Source: RYN-230 sp963718305 (GTDB lineage Bacteria > Actinomycetota > Actinomycetes > Streptosporangiales > Streptosporangiaceae). From it: DNA of 64,000 bases. A program made the position numbers and the translations under genes. The stretch's first letter is position 1. The number at the start of each line of letters is the position of its first letter. The notes beneath the pieces are model-generated. The model ran no database searches, was not told the origin of the DNA, and saw only the letters and a list, made by a program, of their open reading frames with translations. Where the stretch lies: assembly GCA_963718305.1 (NCBI GenBank), contig CAVQZG010000001.1, positions 124,001-188,000 on the forward strand, given 5' to 3'. Shown in pieces: positions 7,567 to 16,586 of the stretch.

Positions 7567-8178
7567 GTGCGTGCGGTGAAGTTCTTTGGCGAGGTCTTCG
7601 TCACCCTTCTGGTGATCACTGACCCCGCGGGCACCGTTCCGCTGTTCATCGCCCTGACCCGCGGCCGGGAGCCCCGGGAGCGGCACCGGCTGGCCTGGCA
7701 GGCGGCGCTGGTCGCCTTCGGCGTGATCCTCGCCTTCGCCCTGTTCGGCCGCGAGGTCCTGGACTACCTCGGCGTGCAACTGGCCGCCCTGCAGGGAGCC
7801 GGCGGCCTGTTGCTGCTGCTGGTGGCCCTCGAATTGCTGACCGGCAAATCGGATGAGCCCACCGAGGCCGAGTGCGAGAAGATCAACGTGGCGTTCGTCC
7901 CGCTGGGCACTCCGCTGCTGGCCGGCCCCGGCGCGATCGTGGCGACCATGCTATTCGTCCAGCGGATCCATAATGGGGCTGAGGTGGCCGGTTTCGCGCT
8001 CGCCCTGTGTGCCGTGATCGTGGTGCTCTATCTCGCCATGCGGTTCTGCGGGGTGGTCCAGCGCGTCCTGCGGGACAGCGGTGTCGAGCTGCTCACCCGG
8101 ATCTCGGGCCTGCTGCTGTCCGCGATCGCGGTCCAGCTGGTGGCGGAGGCCGTCCGGGCATTCGTGAAACAAGGATGA
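7567..8178 (+). CDS. MarC family integral membrane protein (UPF0056)
   Basis: 203 residues from GTG 7567. Six hydrophobic segments are visible (about 5-25, 40-60, 68-88, 112-130, 140-160, 180-200). FVTLLVITDPAGTVPLFIALT is the family's Asp-Pro-x-Gly motif in the first segment, and INVAFVPLGTPLLAGPGAI is the second repeat. MarC proteins are inner-membrane proteins once linked to multiple antibiotic resistance; the transported substrate is not established. The MBL-fold gene follows 17 nt downstream on the same strand, so the two may be cotranscribed. Confidence 0.9.
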   Translation: MRAVKFFGEVFVTLLVITDPAGTVPLFIALTRGREPRERHRLAWQAALVAFGVILAFALFGREVLDYLGVQLAALQGAGGLLLLLVALELLTGKSDEPTEAECEKINVAFVPLGTPLLAGPGAIVATMLFVQRIHNGAEVAGFALALCAVIVVLYLAMRFCGVVQRVLRDSGVELLTRISGLLLSAIAVQLVAEAVRAFVKQG

Positions 8179-8194
8179 GGAAGGAAGGCCGGCC

Positions 8195-8831
8195 ATGGAG
8201 GCGCGGATAGAGCGGGTGGCGTCACCGGGGGACGCGGACGCGCCCGAAAGCAACGCCTGGATCGTGGGCGACGACGATGAGGTCATCGTGGTCGACCCGG
8301 GCCGCGACGCCGCCGCGGTGCTCGCCGCCGTCGCCGACCGGGAGGTCCTCGCCGTCATCTGCACCCACGGGCACGCCGCGCACGTCACGGCGGCCTCCGG
8401 GGTGGCGGCGCGTGACGAGGCCCCGGTCGCGCTGCATCCCCGGGACCGGCTGCTGTGGCGGGAGGCGCACGCGGCACGGCGACCCGGAGATCGAGATGGA
8501 GGACGGGGGGATCTTCGAGGTTTCCGACACCTCGCTGGAAGTCATCCACGCCCCCGGGCACAGCCCGGGCTCGGTGCTGCTCTACAGCGAGGAACTCAAG
8601 GCGGTGTTCGCGGGCGACGGCGTGATGGCCGGCGGCCCGGTTCCGCACGACGGCGAGTACACCGACTTCCCGGCGCAGCTCAGCGCGATCGGCGAGCACC
8701 TGCTGACCCTGCCCGGGCCGACCCGGGTGCTGCCCGGCCACGGCGAGGAGACCACCGTGTCCGCGATCCAGAAGCGGTTCGACTCGTGGGTGAACGCGGG
8801 CCCGCTGCCCCTGCCTGCGGACCCGGGCTGA
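8195..8831 (+). pseudogene. MBL-fold metallo-hydrolase, frameshifted
   Basis: The N-terminal part reads in one frame (VIVVDPGRDAAAVLAAV, VICTHGHAAHVTAA, to about 8470) and the rest in the +1 frame (DPEIEMEDGGIFEV, VIHAPGHSPGSVLLY, AVFAGDGVMAGG, VLPGHGEETTV, to 8831). Together they make a normal glyoxalase-II-like MBL protein of about 212 residues. The family motif HxHxxH reads HGHAAH. One extra base near 8465-8485 would explain the shift. SD AGGAAGG precedes ATG 8195. Either a recent inactivating mutation or a sequencing error; no slippery site is obvious. Confidence 0.75.
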
Positions 8832-8835
8832 CCTG

Positions 8836-9711
8836 ATGCGCCGCGAAGAGCAGCTAGGGCTGGACGGGATGCCCAGCCGCCTGTACGCGTGTACCCCGAC
8901 CCGGCTGAGTACCTGGCTGGGCTGCCGGCGGCAGTACCGGATGAGCTACCTGGACCGGCCTCCCCCGCGCAAGGGGCCGCCCTGGGCCCACAACAGCCTG
9001 GGCGCCAGCGTGCACAACGCGCTGGCCGGATGGTGGCGGCTGCCGCAGGCCCAGCGGACCGTCCCCGCCGCCGGCGGTTTACTGGAACGAGGCTGGATCA
9101 ACGAGGGCTTCGCGACTGACGCCCAGTCCGCGGCCGTCCGGACCCGGGCCCGCGGAATGATCGAAGATTACGTCTCGGCGCTGGACCCCGCCGACGAGCC
9201 GGCCGGGGTGGAGCGGACGGTGGGCGCCCGGACCGACCGGATCACGTTCTCCGGCCGGATCGACCGGCTGGATGACCGCCGGGACGCCGTCGGCGACCGG
9301 GAACTGGTCGTGGTGGACTACAAGACCGGCCGCCGCCCGCTGAGCACCGACGACGCCCGGGCCTCGCTGCCGCTGGCGCTGTACGCGGTCGCCGCCGCCC
9401 GGGTGCTGCGCAGGCCCTGCCACCGGGTGGAGCTGCATCACCTGCCCACCCGGACGGTGCACGCCTGGGAGCACACGCCCGCCGCGCTGGAGCGGCATGT
9501 GGGCCGGGCCGAGGACATCGCCGCCGAGTGCGCGGCCGCCGACCAGCACTACCGGGACGGGCTGTCACCCGCGGGCCAGGACGAGGAGTTCCCGCCCAGC
9601 CCGGGCCCGGGCTGTGGCTGGTGTGATTTCCGCGCGGTGTGCCCGGAAGGGGCCGCGGCCACCCCCGCCCGCCGCCCGTGGGATGGCCTGGAGGAACTGG
9701 CCGGCGACTGA
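8836..9711 (+). CDS. PD-(D/E)XK nuclease, RecB-like with Fe-S cysteines
   Basis: 291 residues. TPTRLSTWLGCRRQYRMSYLDR opens the fold, HNSLGASVHNALAGWW follows, ITFSGRIDRLDD and ELVVVDYKTGRR form the nuclease core (D...D-Y-K). At the C-terminus GCGWCDFRAVCPEG supplies three cysteines that, with Cys30, match the four-Cys iron-sulfur staple of Cas4/AddB-type nucleases. No CRISPR or helicase partner is nearby, so this is the stand-alone actinomycete RecB-family exonuclease. It starts 4 nt after the MBL stop. Role in DNA repair is inferred from family. Confidence 0.87.
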   Translation: MRREEQLGLDGMPSRLYACTPTRLSTWLGCRRQYRMSYLDRPPPRKGPPWAHNSLGASVHNALAGWWRLPQAQRTVPAAGGLLERGWINEGFATDAQSAAVRTRARGMIEDYVSALDPADEPAGVERTVGARTDRITFSGRIDRLDDRRDAVGDRELVVVDYKTGRRPLSTDDARASLPLALYAVAAARVLRRPCHRVELHHLPTRTVHAWEHTPAALERHVGRAEDIAAECAAADQHYRDGLSPAGQDEEFPPSPGPGCGWCDFRAVCPEGAAATPARRPWDGLEELAGD

Positions 9712-9757
9712 CGGCGCCCTGCGCCCAGGTAATGCCGGGCCGCTCAGCCAGGGCCGC

Positions 9758-10729
9758 TCAGGCGGAGCGGGACGACCGGGCCCGCTGGCACTCGGTCGCG
9801 TTCCAGAAGCTGGTCAGGGTGCTCGCGGTGGTCTCCGGCGCCTCGACCGCGGGGGAGTGGGCCGCGGCCGGGATGCAGACCCGCTGGGCCCGCAGCCGGG
9901 CCGCCATGTCTTCCTGGGCGGCGGGATCCCACGCGTCGTCGTTCTCGCCGTAGAGGACCATCAGCGGGACCGAACCCAGCCGGGCCAGGGCCGGAGTCCG
10001 GTCCGGGCAGGTGAGCAGCGTCTCCGCCATGGCGCGCAGCCCGGTGGGGGAACTGCTCAGCAGCCGGGTGCGCAGGAAGTCGATGATGGCCGGGGGCACG
10101 TTTCCCGACACCGCCTCCGGCTCCATCCGGGTCCGCCAGATGCGCTCGACCTCGGCGCCCAGCTGGGCGGGGCTGATCCCGTCCAGCTCGGCCAGCAGCG
10201 CCCGCAAAATCTGGGCCCGCGGGCCGCTCAGCGCCCCCGGCCCGGAACTCATCAGGGTCAGCGAACTGATCCGGGCGGCCCGCGCCAGCAGCACTTCCCG
10301 GGTCACCAGCCCGCCGAGGGAATGGCCGAGCAGGTGCACGCTCCGCCCGCCGCCCGGGCCGGCCGGGCCGCTCCCGGGGCCACCCGGGCTGGCCGCACCG
10401 TCGTGGCCCTCACTCAGCCAGTCGGCGACCATGGCCACGTCGGCGGCCAGCGCGCCCAGCTGGTAGGCGGCCGCATCATCGGCGCCGGGCGTCTCGAACT
10501 GGCCGCGCATGTCGATCGCGACTACCTGGCGGCCAGCGGCCGCCAGCGCCTGCAGGATCAGCAGAAAGTCCTCTTTGCTCCCGGTATATCCCGGGACGAG
10601 CAGCGCGGGCTGCCGCTCATGGACCCCGCTGAGCGGGACAGCTTCGAGCGCCGCGAACTTACCGCGGCTGGTTTCGATGGTCAGCCGCCGCACCCCGGAG
10701 GGCAATTGCAGCGCTTTGGGTGTGCTCAC
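9758..10729 (-). CDS. alpha/beta hydrolase
   Basis: 323 residues from GTG 10729, with TAGGCT ending 8 nt upstream. LLVPGYTGSKEDFLLIL (oxyanion region), VVAIDMRGQFET, LLGHSLGGLVTREVLL (nucleophile elbow Gly-His-Ser-Leu-Gly), VPLMVLYGENDDAW (acid) and AAHSPAVEAPE (His) give a complete catalytic triad. A Gly/Pro-rich insert sits just before the nucleophile. The family includes esterases and lactonases; the substrate cannot be told. The last 20 residues (FWNATECQRARSSRSA) are a basic tail. Confidence 0.87.
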   Translation of the reverse strand: MSTPKALQLPSGVRRLTIETSRGKFAALEAVPLSGVHERQPALLVPGYTGSKEDFLLILQALAAAGRQVVAIDMRGQFETPGADDAAAYQLGALAADVAMVADWLSEGHDGAASPGGPGSGPAGPGGGRSVHLLGHSLGGLVTREVLLARAARISSLTLMSSGPGALSGPRAQILRALLAELDGISPAQLGAEVERIWRTRMEPEAVSGNVPPAIIDFLRTRLLSSSPTGLRAMAETLLTCPDRTPALARLGSVPLMVLYGENDDAWDPAAQEDMAARLRAQRVCIPAAAHSPAVEAPETTASTLTSFWNATECQRARSSRSA

Positions 10730-10808
10730 AGGCGGCCAGCCTACCCAGGGATACTCCGGCTACGCCCCACTCAGCCTCGACGATTCCTGGACGCCGGCCG
10801 GAAAATGC

Positions 10809-12371
10809 CTAGCTAGCTGCGCCCTTCCGGCCGCGGCCGGACCGCCGCCGGCGCCGCCGGGGCTGGCTGTGCTCCGCGGACGCCTCGCCGGTGGCCGGGG
10901 CCGCCTGGCTGGCCCGGGCTGAGCCGGCTGACCCAGACTGCGGCGAGCCAGACTGGGCCGACCTGGGCTGGGCTGACCCAGACTGGGCCGCGTCGGCGCC
11001 GCTGACCGTGATCCCGGCCCGGGTGCGCTTGCGGACCCGGGACTTGCGCGCCGGCTGGTCCGTGCGGGCGCCCTGGTCGCTGCGGCGGGCGGGCCGCCGC
11101 GGTGAGCGGGCCTTCCCGGTCTCGCCGATGTCCTCGAGTTCTTCGGCATCGAGTCCGGCCCGTCCCCGCTCGGCGCGGGGCAGGCTGCCCTTCACGCCCG
11201 CGGGGATGTCCAGCGCCTCGAACAGGTGCTCCGAGGTGGAGTAGGTCTCGGGCGGCTCCGGGATGCCCATGCCCAGCGCCTCGTTGATGAGCTTCCAGCG
11301 CGGCATGTCACGCCAGTCCACGAACGTGACGGCGATACCGTCCCGGCCGGCCCGGCCGGTGCGCCCGGTGCGGTGCAGGTAGGCCTTGTCGTCTTCCGGG
11401 CACTCGTAGTTGATCACGTGCGTGACGTCGTCCACGTCCAGCCCGCGGGACGCGACGTCGGTCGCCACCAGCACGTCGATCTTGCCGTTGCGGAACGCGC
11501 GCATGGCCCGTTCCCGCTGGCCCTGGCCCAGGTCGCCGTGCACCGCCGCGGCCGCGAAGCCGCGGGTGGTCAGGGCCTCGGCCACCTGGTCCGCGGACCG
11601 CTTGGTCCGGCAGAACACCATGCTCAGCCCGCGCCCGTTGGCCTGCAGGATCCGGGCCAGCATCTCGATCTTGTCCATCTGGTGGGCCCGGAACACGTGC
11701 TGCACGGTCAGCGGGACCAGGTCAGGCTCGTCGCCATGCTCGGCGCGGACGTGCAGCGGCTGGCGCAGGTGCCGCCGGGCCAGCTGGACGACGTCGCCCG
11801 GCATGGTGGCCGAGAACAGCATGGTCTGCCGGGTCGGCGGGGTGAGCTCCAGGATGCGCTCGACGTCGGGCAGGAACCCGAGGTCCAGCATCTTGTCCGC
11901 CTCGTCCAGGACGAGCGAGCGCAGCCCGGACAGGTCCAGGTGCCGCTGGCCCGCCAGGTCGAGCAGCCGGCCGGGGGTGCCGACCACGATGTCCACCGTG
12001 GCGCGCAGGGCGTCGATCTGGGGCTCGTAGGCGCGGCCGCCGTAGACGGTCGCCACCCGTGCGCCCCCGAGCCTGCCTGCCACCCGCAGGTCCTCGGCGA
12101 CCTGGCCGGCGAGTTCGCGGGTCGGTACCACGACCAGGGACACGGGCGCGGAAGGCCGGGTAGCCGGCGCCTCCGCCACGTGCTGCAGCAGCGGGATGCC
12201 GAACGCGAGGGTCTTGCCGGTGCCGGTGCGGGCCTGGCCGATGATGTCGTGCCCGCTCAGCCCGATGGGCAGGGCCAGGCTCTGGATGGGGAAGGGCGTG
12301 GTGATGCCGGCGACCTCCAGGGCCGCACAGATCTGCTCATCCACGCCTAGGTCACGGAACGTCTTCGTCAC
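10809..12371 (-). CDS. DEAD-box ATP-dependent RNA helicase
   Basis: 520 residues. All DEAD motifs are present in order: Q motif near TTPFPIQ, ARTGTGKT (I), VVPTRELAGQ (Ia), GTPGR (Ib), VLDEADKMLD (II), FSATMP (III), VFCRTKRSADQVAE (IV), VATDVASRGLDV (V) and YLHRTGRTGRAGRDG (VI). A basic, low-complexity tail from about residue 400 contains Ser/Gly/Gln repeats (AQSGSAQPRSAQSG) and ends in an Arg-rich RRRRRRSGRGRKG stretch, likely an RNA-binding extension. RhlE-like. Divergent from the ferritin-like gene. Confidence 0.95.
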   Translation of the reverse strand: MTKTFRDLGVDEQICAALEVAGITTPFPIQSLALPIGLSGHDIIGQARTGTGKTLAFGIPLLQHVAEAPATRPSAPVSLVVVPTRELAGQVAEDLRVAGRLGGARVATVYGGRAYEPQIDALRATVDIVVGTPGRLLDLAGQRHLDLSGLRSLVLDEADKMLDLGFLPDVERILELTPPTRQTMLFSATMPGDVVQLARRHLRQPLHVRAEHGDEPDLVPLTVQHVFRAHQMDKIEMLARILQANGRGLSMVFCRTKRSADQVAEALTTRGFAAAAVHGDLGQGQRERAMRAFRNGKIDVLVATDVASRGLDVDDVTHVINYECPEDDKAYLHRTGRTGRAGRDGIAVTFVDWRDMPRWKLINEALGMGIPEPPETYSTSEHLFEALDIPAGVKGSLPRAERGRAGLDAEELEDIGETGKARSPRRPARRSDQGARTDQPARKSRVRKRTRAGITVSGADAAQSGSAQPRSAQSGSPQSGSAGSARASQAAPATGEASAEHSQPRRRRRRSGRGRKGAAS

Positions 12372-12765
12372 GTCCGGAGTACCGGTGGCCAGATTATCGT
12401 CGGCCGGCGGTTCTGCTACGGACGAGGTCAGTGTGGTTGTCAGTTGAATCAGCTTCCATCAGTGGCCCGCTGTCTGGGCGCGCCTTGTACGCGTCCTTGC
12501 CACTGCGGACCTGGCTATCGGCTCCACCAGCGGGCCTCGCCCGCCAGCGCAATAAGGCATCCGGCCAGCCCTATGCTGGCGTCCTCGCCGTTGTGTCCTG
12601 CCAAGGCCGTCGCGTCTCCGCGCCCGGCCGGCCACGAGCCTTACTGCTAGGGGAAACACGGCAGGGGGTTGCCGCATTCCATTCCAAGTTCTGACTCGCA
12701 GTGTACCAATGTGTCCTGGCCTGCGGGCGGACCAACTCGCACGGCCCGGTTGTTACGCTTCGCGG
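12372..12765. other. 394-bp intergenic region between divergent genes
   Basis: No convincing gene. Open frames here lack RBS, start context or motifs. GC content drops in places relative to coding DNA. A TACGCT -10 box at 12754-12759 serves the ferritin-like gene on the plus strand; the promoter of the helicase must lie near 12372-12450 on the other strand, but no clear box was found. No hairpin was noticed. Confidence 0.5.
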
Positions 12766-13476
12766 GTGACCGAAGCGCAGCGGCGCGACGATGCGTCCCG
12801 CGAGCCCAGCGAGGCAGCCCCGCCCGGGATCATCGACCTGCTCGGCCTGCTGGCCTACGCGGAACTGGACGCGTACTTCCGGCTGACGGACGACGCGGCG
12901 CTCGCGCCCTCGCTCGCGGACAAGGCCGCCCTGGCCGGGATGGCGGTCGCCGAGTTCGGGCACTTCCGGCTGCTGTGTGATCAGCTGGCGGCGCTGGGCG
13001 CCCAGCCGGACCAGGCGATGCTTCCCTTCACCCCGGCGCTGGATGCCTTCCACGCCCGCACCGCCCCGGCCGACTGGCTGGAGGGCCTGGTCAAGGCGTA
13101 TGTGGGGGACGGGATCGCGGCGGACTTCTACCGGGCGGTGGCGGAACTGGTCGACCCGCAGACCCGGGAACTCGTGCTCCGGGTGCTGGCCGACACCGGG
13201 CACGCGGAGTTCGTGATCGCCCGGGTCCGCGCCGCCATCGCGGCCGACCCGCAGGTGGGGGGACGGCTCGCGCTGTGGGCCCGGCGGCTGGTCGGCGAGG
13301 CGCTGGCCCAGGCGTACCGGGTCGTCGCGGACCGGCGTTCGCTGGCCAGCCTGCTGGCTGGGGCCGCCGCAGGGGAGACCGGCCAGACGGGCGAGCTCGG
13401 GGACATCGGGCGGATGTTCGCCCGGATCACCGACGCGCACGCCCAGCGGATGGCGGCCCTCGGCCTGGCCAGCTGA
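12766..13476 (+). CDS. ferritin-like fold protein (MiaE-like)
   Basis: 236 residues from GTG 12766, leaderless (TACGCT ends 6 nt upstream). Helical protein with LLGLLAYAELDAYFRLTDDAA, AGMAVAEFGHFRLLCDQL, DWLEGLVKAYVGDGIAADFYRA and LADTGHAEFVIARV: Glu...Glu-x2-His pairs as in carboxylate-bridged di-iron ferritin-like/tRNA hydroxylase (MiaE-like) proteins. Lacks other domains. In actinomycetes it is a conserved neighbour of the DEAD-box helicase, which hints at an RNA-related role, but none is shown here. Confidence 0.75.
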   Translation: MTEAQRRDDASREPSEAAPPGIIDLLGLLAYAELDAYFRLTDDAALAPSLADKAALAGMAVAEFGHFRLLCDQLAALGAQPDQAMLPFTPALDAFHARTAPADWLEGLVKAYVGDGIAADFYRAVAELVDPQTRELVLRVLADTGHAEFVIARVRAAIAADPQVGGRLALWARRLVGEALAQAYRVVADRRSLASLLAGAAAGETGQTGELGDIGRMFARITDAHAQRMAALGLAS

Positions 13477-13477
13477 G

Positions 13478-13708
13478 CTAGTGGCTGGCGAAACCGACCC
13501 GGCGCGTCTCCACGTCGGACAACTCCACGTAGGCGATCTTGCCCGCCGGGATGAGGAACTTGCCTCCCTTGTCGTCGGGCAGCACGAACAGCCCGCCATC
13601 CTCGGAGGTCATGGCCTGGGTGAGCGCGCGCTCCAGATCCTGGGCCGAGACATTGGTCTCCACGACGAGTTCACGCGGGATGTTCTGGATCCCGATCTTG
13701 ACTTCCAC
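13478..13708 (-). CDS. DUF3107 family protein
   Basis: 76 residues from GTG 13708, preceded by AGGAG at good spacing (the longer frame to 13759 lacks an RBS). Begins VEVKIGIQNIPRELVVET and ends KIAYVELSDVETRRVGF, the compact DUF3107 layout found next to TetR regulators and the DEAD helicase in most actinomycetes. Function unknown; a small beta-rich protein. It is 47 nt downstream of the TetR gene on the same strand, so probably cotranscribed with it. Confidence 0.87.
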   Translation of the reverse strand: MEVKIGIQNIPRELVVETNVSAQDLERALTQAMTSEDGGLFVLPDDKGGKFLIPAGKIAYVELSDVETRRVGFASH

Positions 13709-13755
13709 GGCGCTCCTGTGCTCGGACCTGCTCGGACTCTTGGGGAAAGTGCCGC

Positions 13756-14376
13756 TCATCCGCTCCGCGGCCAGCCGCTGATACCGCGCCAGGCCAGCCG
13801 GGCCATGAGCTGCTCCGCGGCGTCCTTGGGGATGGCGCGGTCGGTGCTCAGCCAGTAGGTCGCGCTGATCTGGGCCATCCCGACCAGGCCGATGCCGAGC
13901 AGATGAGCCTGATCGTCGCCCAGCCCGGCATCCTCACGGATGAACTCGCTGATCATGTCCGCGTGCACCCGCATGGCCGCGTCGAGCCGGTCCCGCACCG
14001 CGGGCTCGTTGCGCAGGTCGGACTCGAAGACCAGGCGGAACGCCTCCCCGGTGCTGGCGACGAAGTCGAAGAACGCCTCGAAGGTGGCGCTGACCCGCTG
14101 CTTGTTGTCGGTGGTGGAGGCGAGGGCGTCACGGATGGTGGCGGTCAGCGCCTGGACGCTGTCGTCCAGCAGCGCCAGGTAGAGGTCCAGCTTGCCCGGG
14201 AAGTGCTGGTAGAGCACGGGTTTGCTGACCCCGGCCCGTTCGGCGATCTCGTCCATCGCCGCCGCGTGGTAGCCCTGCGCGACGAAGACTTCCTGGGCAG
14301 CGCCCAGCAGTTGCCGACGCCGGGCTTGCCTCGGCAGCCGCGTACCGGCCGTGCGGGCCTGCGGTGTTGCTGTCAC
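13756..14376 (-). CDS. TetR family transcriptional regulator
   Basis: 206 residues from GTG 14376 (GGAGAG a few nt upstream). N-terminal HTH: RRRQLLGAAQEVFVAQGYHAAAMDEIAERAGVSKPVLYQHFPGK across about residues 17-60. The ligand domain is all-helical, with FRLVFESDLRNEPAVRDRLD. It lies between an acidic small gene and DUF3107, the usual actinomycete order, and is probably a stable housekeeping regulator of lipid or stress genes. Target unknown. Confidence 0.92.
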   Translation of the reverse strand: MTATPQARTAGTRLPRQARRRQLLGAAQEVFVAQGYHAAAMDEIAERAGVSKPVLYQHFPGKLDLYLALLDDSVQALTATIRDALASTTDNKQRVSATFEAFFDFVASTGEAFRLVFESDLRNEPAVRDRLDAAMRVHADMISEFIREDAGLGDDQAHLLGIGLVGMAQISATYWLSTDRAIPKDAAEQLMARLAWRGISGWPRSG

Positions 14377-14497
14377 GAGACTCTCCGTTGCGTCAATCGG
14401 GCGGCAATTCCGCTCGATGCACGCCATCCTACGACCGCTCGTACCCGGGAAAGGGAGTAACAGAGGGTGACCCGGGAAGCTCCCCGGGCCGCGCTGG

Positions 14498-14701
14498 TCA
14501 GCGGTAGGCGTCCTCGTCCTCGTCGTCGTCCGCGACTTCCTCGTGCTGCTCGGCCACGTCCGCCTCGTCGGCCTCGTCCGGCAGCTCGAAGTCCTCCAGT
14601 TCCGGCTGCTCGTCGTCTCCCGCGAGGGTCTGGTGCTGCTCGATGGCGTCTTCGGTCGGCGCCTCCAGGTCTTCGCTGGGTTCCCGGCTCACGTCACTCA
14701 T
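14498..14701 (-). CDS. 67-aa acidic hypothetical protein
   Basis: Starts at ATG 14701 with GAGGGG 7 nt upstream. About 40% of the residues are Asp or Glu, with clusters such as FELPDEADEADVAEQHEEVADDDEDED and a final AYR; no Cys and few hydrophobic residues, so it is probably disordered and cytoplasmic. The gene ends just upstream of the TetR region and 11 nt after the stop of the FAD reductase. It could be a charged chaperone-like or DNA-mimic protein, but nothing beyond composition supports that. Confidence 0.65.
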   Translation of the reverse strand: MSDVSREPSEDLEAPTEDAIEQHQTLAGDDEQPELEDFELPDEADEADVAEQHEEVADDDEDEDAYR

Positions 14702-14712
14702 CGGTGTGCCCC

Positions 14713-16473
14713 TCACGTGTTGTGTGACGGTTGGGTGCTCACCCGGTCGGGACCCGCCGTGGGCGGCGCGGGCGGCTTTCTCGAGGGTAGTGTCCCCGGG
14801 GCCTGCCCCTGGCCCAGCAGGGTCCGTTCCGCCGGGACGCCCGGCGTGTCTCCGCCCACGGCCCCGGCCGCGCTGACGTCCGGCGCCGTACCCGGGCCCG
14901 CGCTCGTGGCTGCCGCGGTCCCCGCATCCCCGCTTACGTTCGCCGCCGCGCCGCCGCCCGTCTCCGGGGCCAGGCCGGAGCCAGGGGCCTGGCGGCTCTC
15001 CCGGCCCGCGCCCGGCTCCCGGCTCGCGCCGTCGGCCCGGGCGGCCCGGCGCTGGATCAGGCCCGGCCACGGCATCCCCACAGCCTCGCCGTAGGTCGGG
15101 AACGCGTGCACCACGTCCGCCAGCACGGCCAGCGGGATCCTGGCCCGGATGGCCAGCGTCACCTCGCCCATCCACTCCTCGGCGTCCGGCCCGATCGCCG
15201 CCGCGCCGACCAGGACGTCGCCCGAGGCGGCGTCCGCGTACAGCTCGACCCGGCCCCGGTCGTCGTCCTCCACCGTGGCCCGGGCGGTCTCGGCCAGGTC
15301 GCAGCTGACCGTGATCAGCTCGACCCCGGTGGCCTCGGCGAGCGAGGGGGACATGCCCACCGTGTAGACCGACGGCGAGGTGTACACGGTGCGCGGGATG
15401 GCCCGGTAGTCCGCGGCCCGGCTGCCGCCCAGCAGGTTGGCCGCGACGATCTGCGCCTGGTAGCGGGCGGTGTGGGTGTACGGGGCGACCGCGGTCACGT
15501 CACCAGCGGCCCAGATCCGTCCCGCCTGCTTCGTCCCGGGGGTGGCGGGCACGTCTGTCCCGGGCGCGGTGGGAGCGGCTTTCCCGGGCACGTTGGGCAC
15601 GACCCGGCAGGTCTCGTCCAGCGGCAGCATCTCGCCGGGCGCGGCCGAGATGCCCAGCTCCTCCAGCCCCAGCCCGGACAGCCGGGGCCGCCGCCCGCTG
15701 GCCAGCAGCACCCGGTCGGCCTCGATCCTGGTCCCGTCGGCCAGCGTGAGGGCCAGCCCCGCGTCGGTGGTCTCGGCCTTCACCACCGCCGATCCGAGCC
15801 GCAGGTCCACCCCGGTCCGCCGGAGCGCGTCGCCCAGGATCTCCCCGGTGAACGGCGCTTCCCCGGGGAGCAGGTGCGGTTCGGCCTCGACCAGCGTGAC
15901 CTGCGAGCCGAACGCCGCGTAGATCTGCGCCAGTTCGCAGCCCACCGGGCCGGCGCCCAGCACCACCAGCCGCCGCGGCAGGTCTGGGCAGGTGAGCGCC
16001 TCCGCGCTGGTCCAGGCGGGCACGTCGGTCAGCCCTTCGACCGGAGGCGCGACCGGCTCGCTTCCGGTGCACACGACCAGGTCGGTGTAGCCGAGGGTCA
16101 GCGGGCCGGCCGGGGCCAGCCCGTTCAGGCTGCTCTTGGCCGCGTTGGGCTGGACCACGATCGTGCCGGGCCCGGTGATCTGGCCGGTGCCGCGGATCAG
16201 GGTCACGCCGGCCTCGGCGAGGCGGCCTGCGGCCGCGGCGTCGTCGAGGTGCCCGGCGACCTCGTCCCGGCGGGCGACCGCGTGCTCCCAGGTCTCGCCC
16301 CGGCGGGCGGACTGGAGTAGCGACTTGGAGGCCATATCGGCCAGGTAGGGCGCCTCGCCGCCGACCAGACCCGCCTCCACCAGGGCCGTGGACCGGCCGG
16401 CTTGCGATACCCCGATGGCGATGAGGCTGCCGGAAGTCCCTCCGCCGAGCACGACGACGTCGAAGTCAGGCAT
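14713..16473 (-). CDS. class I flavoprotein pyridine-nucleotide oxidoreductase lacking redox cysteines
   Basis: 586 residues from ATG 16473 with GGAGG 8 nt upstream. FAD site DVVVLGGGTSGSLIAIGV; NAD site RRLVVLGAGPVGCELAQIY; second FAD motif GRIWAAGDVTAV; dimerisation domain from YRAIPRTVYTSPSV to VVHAFPTYGEAVG. The disulfide normally in GGxCxxxxC reads GGEAPYLADMASK: Ala41 and Asp46 replace both cysteines. So it cannot work as a dihydrolipoamide or mercuric reductase by the usual route. Residues from about 495 form an extra Gly/Ala/Pro-rich tail of about 90 residues. Related proteins may be quinone reductases (inference). Confidence 0.87.
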   Translation of the reverse strand: MPDFDVVVLGGGTSGSLIAIGVSQAGRSTALVEAGLVGGEAPYLADMASKSLLQSARRGETWEHAVARRDEVAGHLDDAAAAGRLAEAGVTLIRGTGQITGPGTIVVQPNAAKSSLNGLAPAGPLTLGYTDLVVCTGSEPVAPPVEGLTDVPAWTSAEALTCPDLPRRLVVLGAGPVGCELAQIYAAFGSQVTLVEAEPHLLPGEAPFTGEILGDALRRTGVDLRLGSAVVKAETTDAGLALTLADGTRIEADRVLLASGRRPRLSGLGLEELGISAAPGEMLPLDETCRVVPNVPGKAAPTAPGTDVPATPGTKQAGRIWAAGDVTAVAPYTHTARYQAQIVAANLLGGSRAADYRAIPRTVYTSPSVYTVGMSPSLAEATGVELITVSCDLAETARATVEDDDRGRVELYADAASGDVLVGAAAIGPDAEEWMGEVTLAIRARIPLAVLADVVHAFPTYGEAVGMPWPGLIQRRAARADGASREPGAGRESRQAPGSGLAPETGGGAAANVSGDAGTAAATSAGPGTAPDVSAAGAVGGDTPGVPAERTLLGQGQAPGTLPSRKPPAPPTAGPDRVSTQPSHNT

Positions 16474-16586
16474 GCGCTCATCCTCCCCCGACTCGCTGGA
16501 CGTACGCGGTCCGTTCATCATGACAGCCATAGCCAAAGCCGGGCCCCCAGAGGGGCACATTCCTCTCATCTGGGTAGGGACACAGC

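Noticed and set aside
8836..9711. Cas4-type nuclease of a CRISPR system
   Set aside because: The Fe-S cysteines fit, but there are no other cas genes or repeats nearby; the general RecB-like family is more likely.
15106..16320. Plus-strand 404-codon frame opposite the FAD oxidoreductase
   Set aside because: Shadow frame; the minus strand carries both FAD/NAD motifs.
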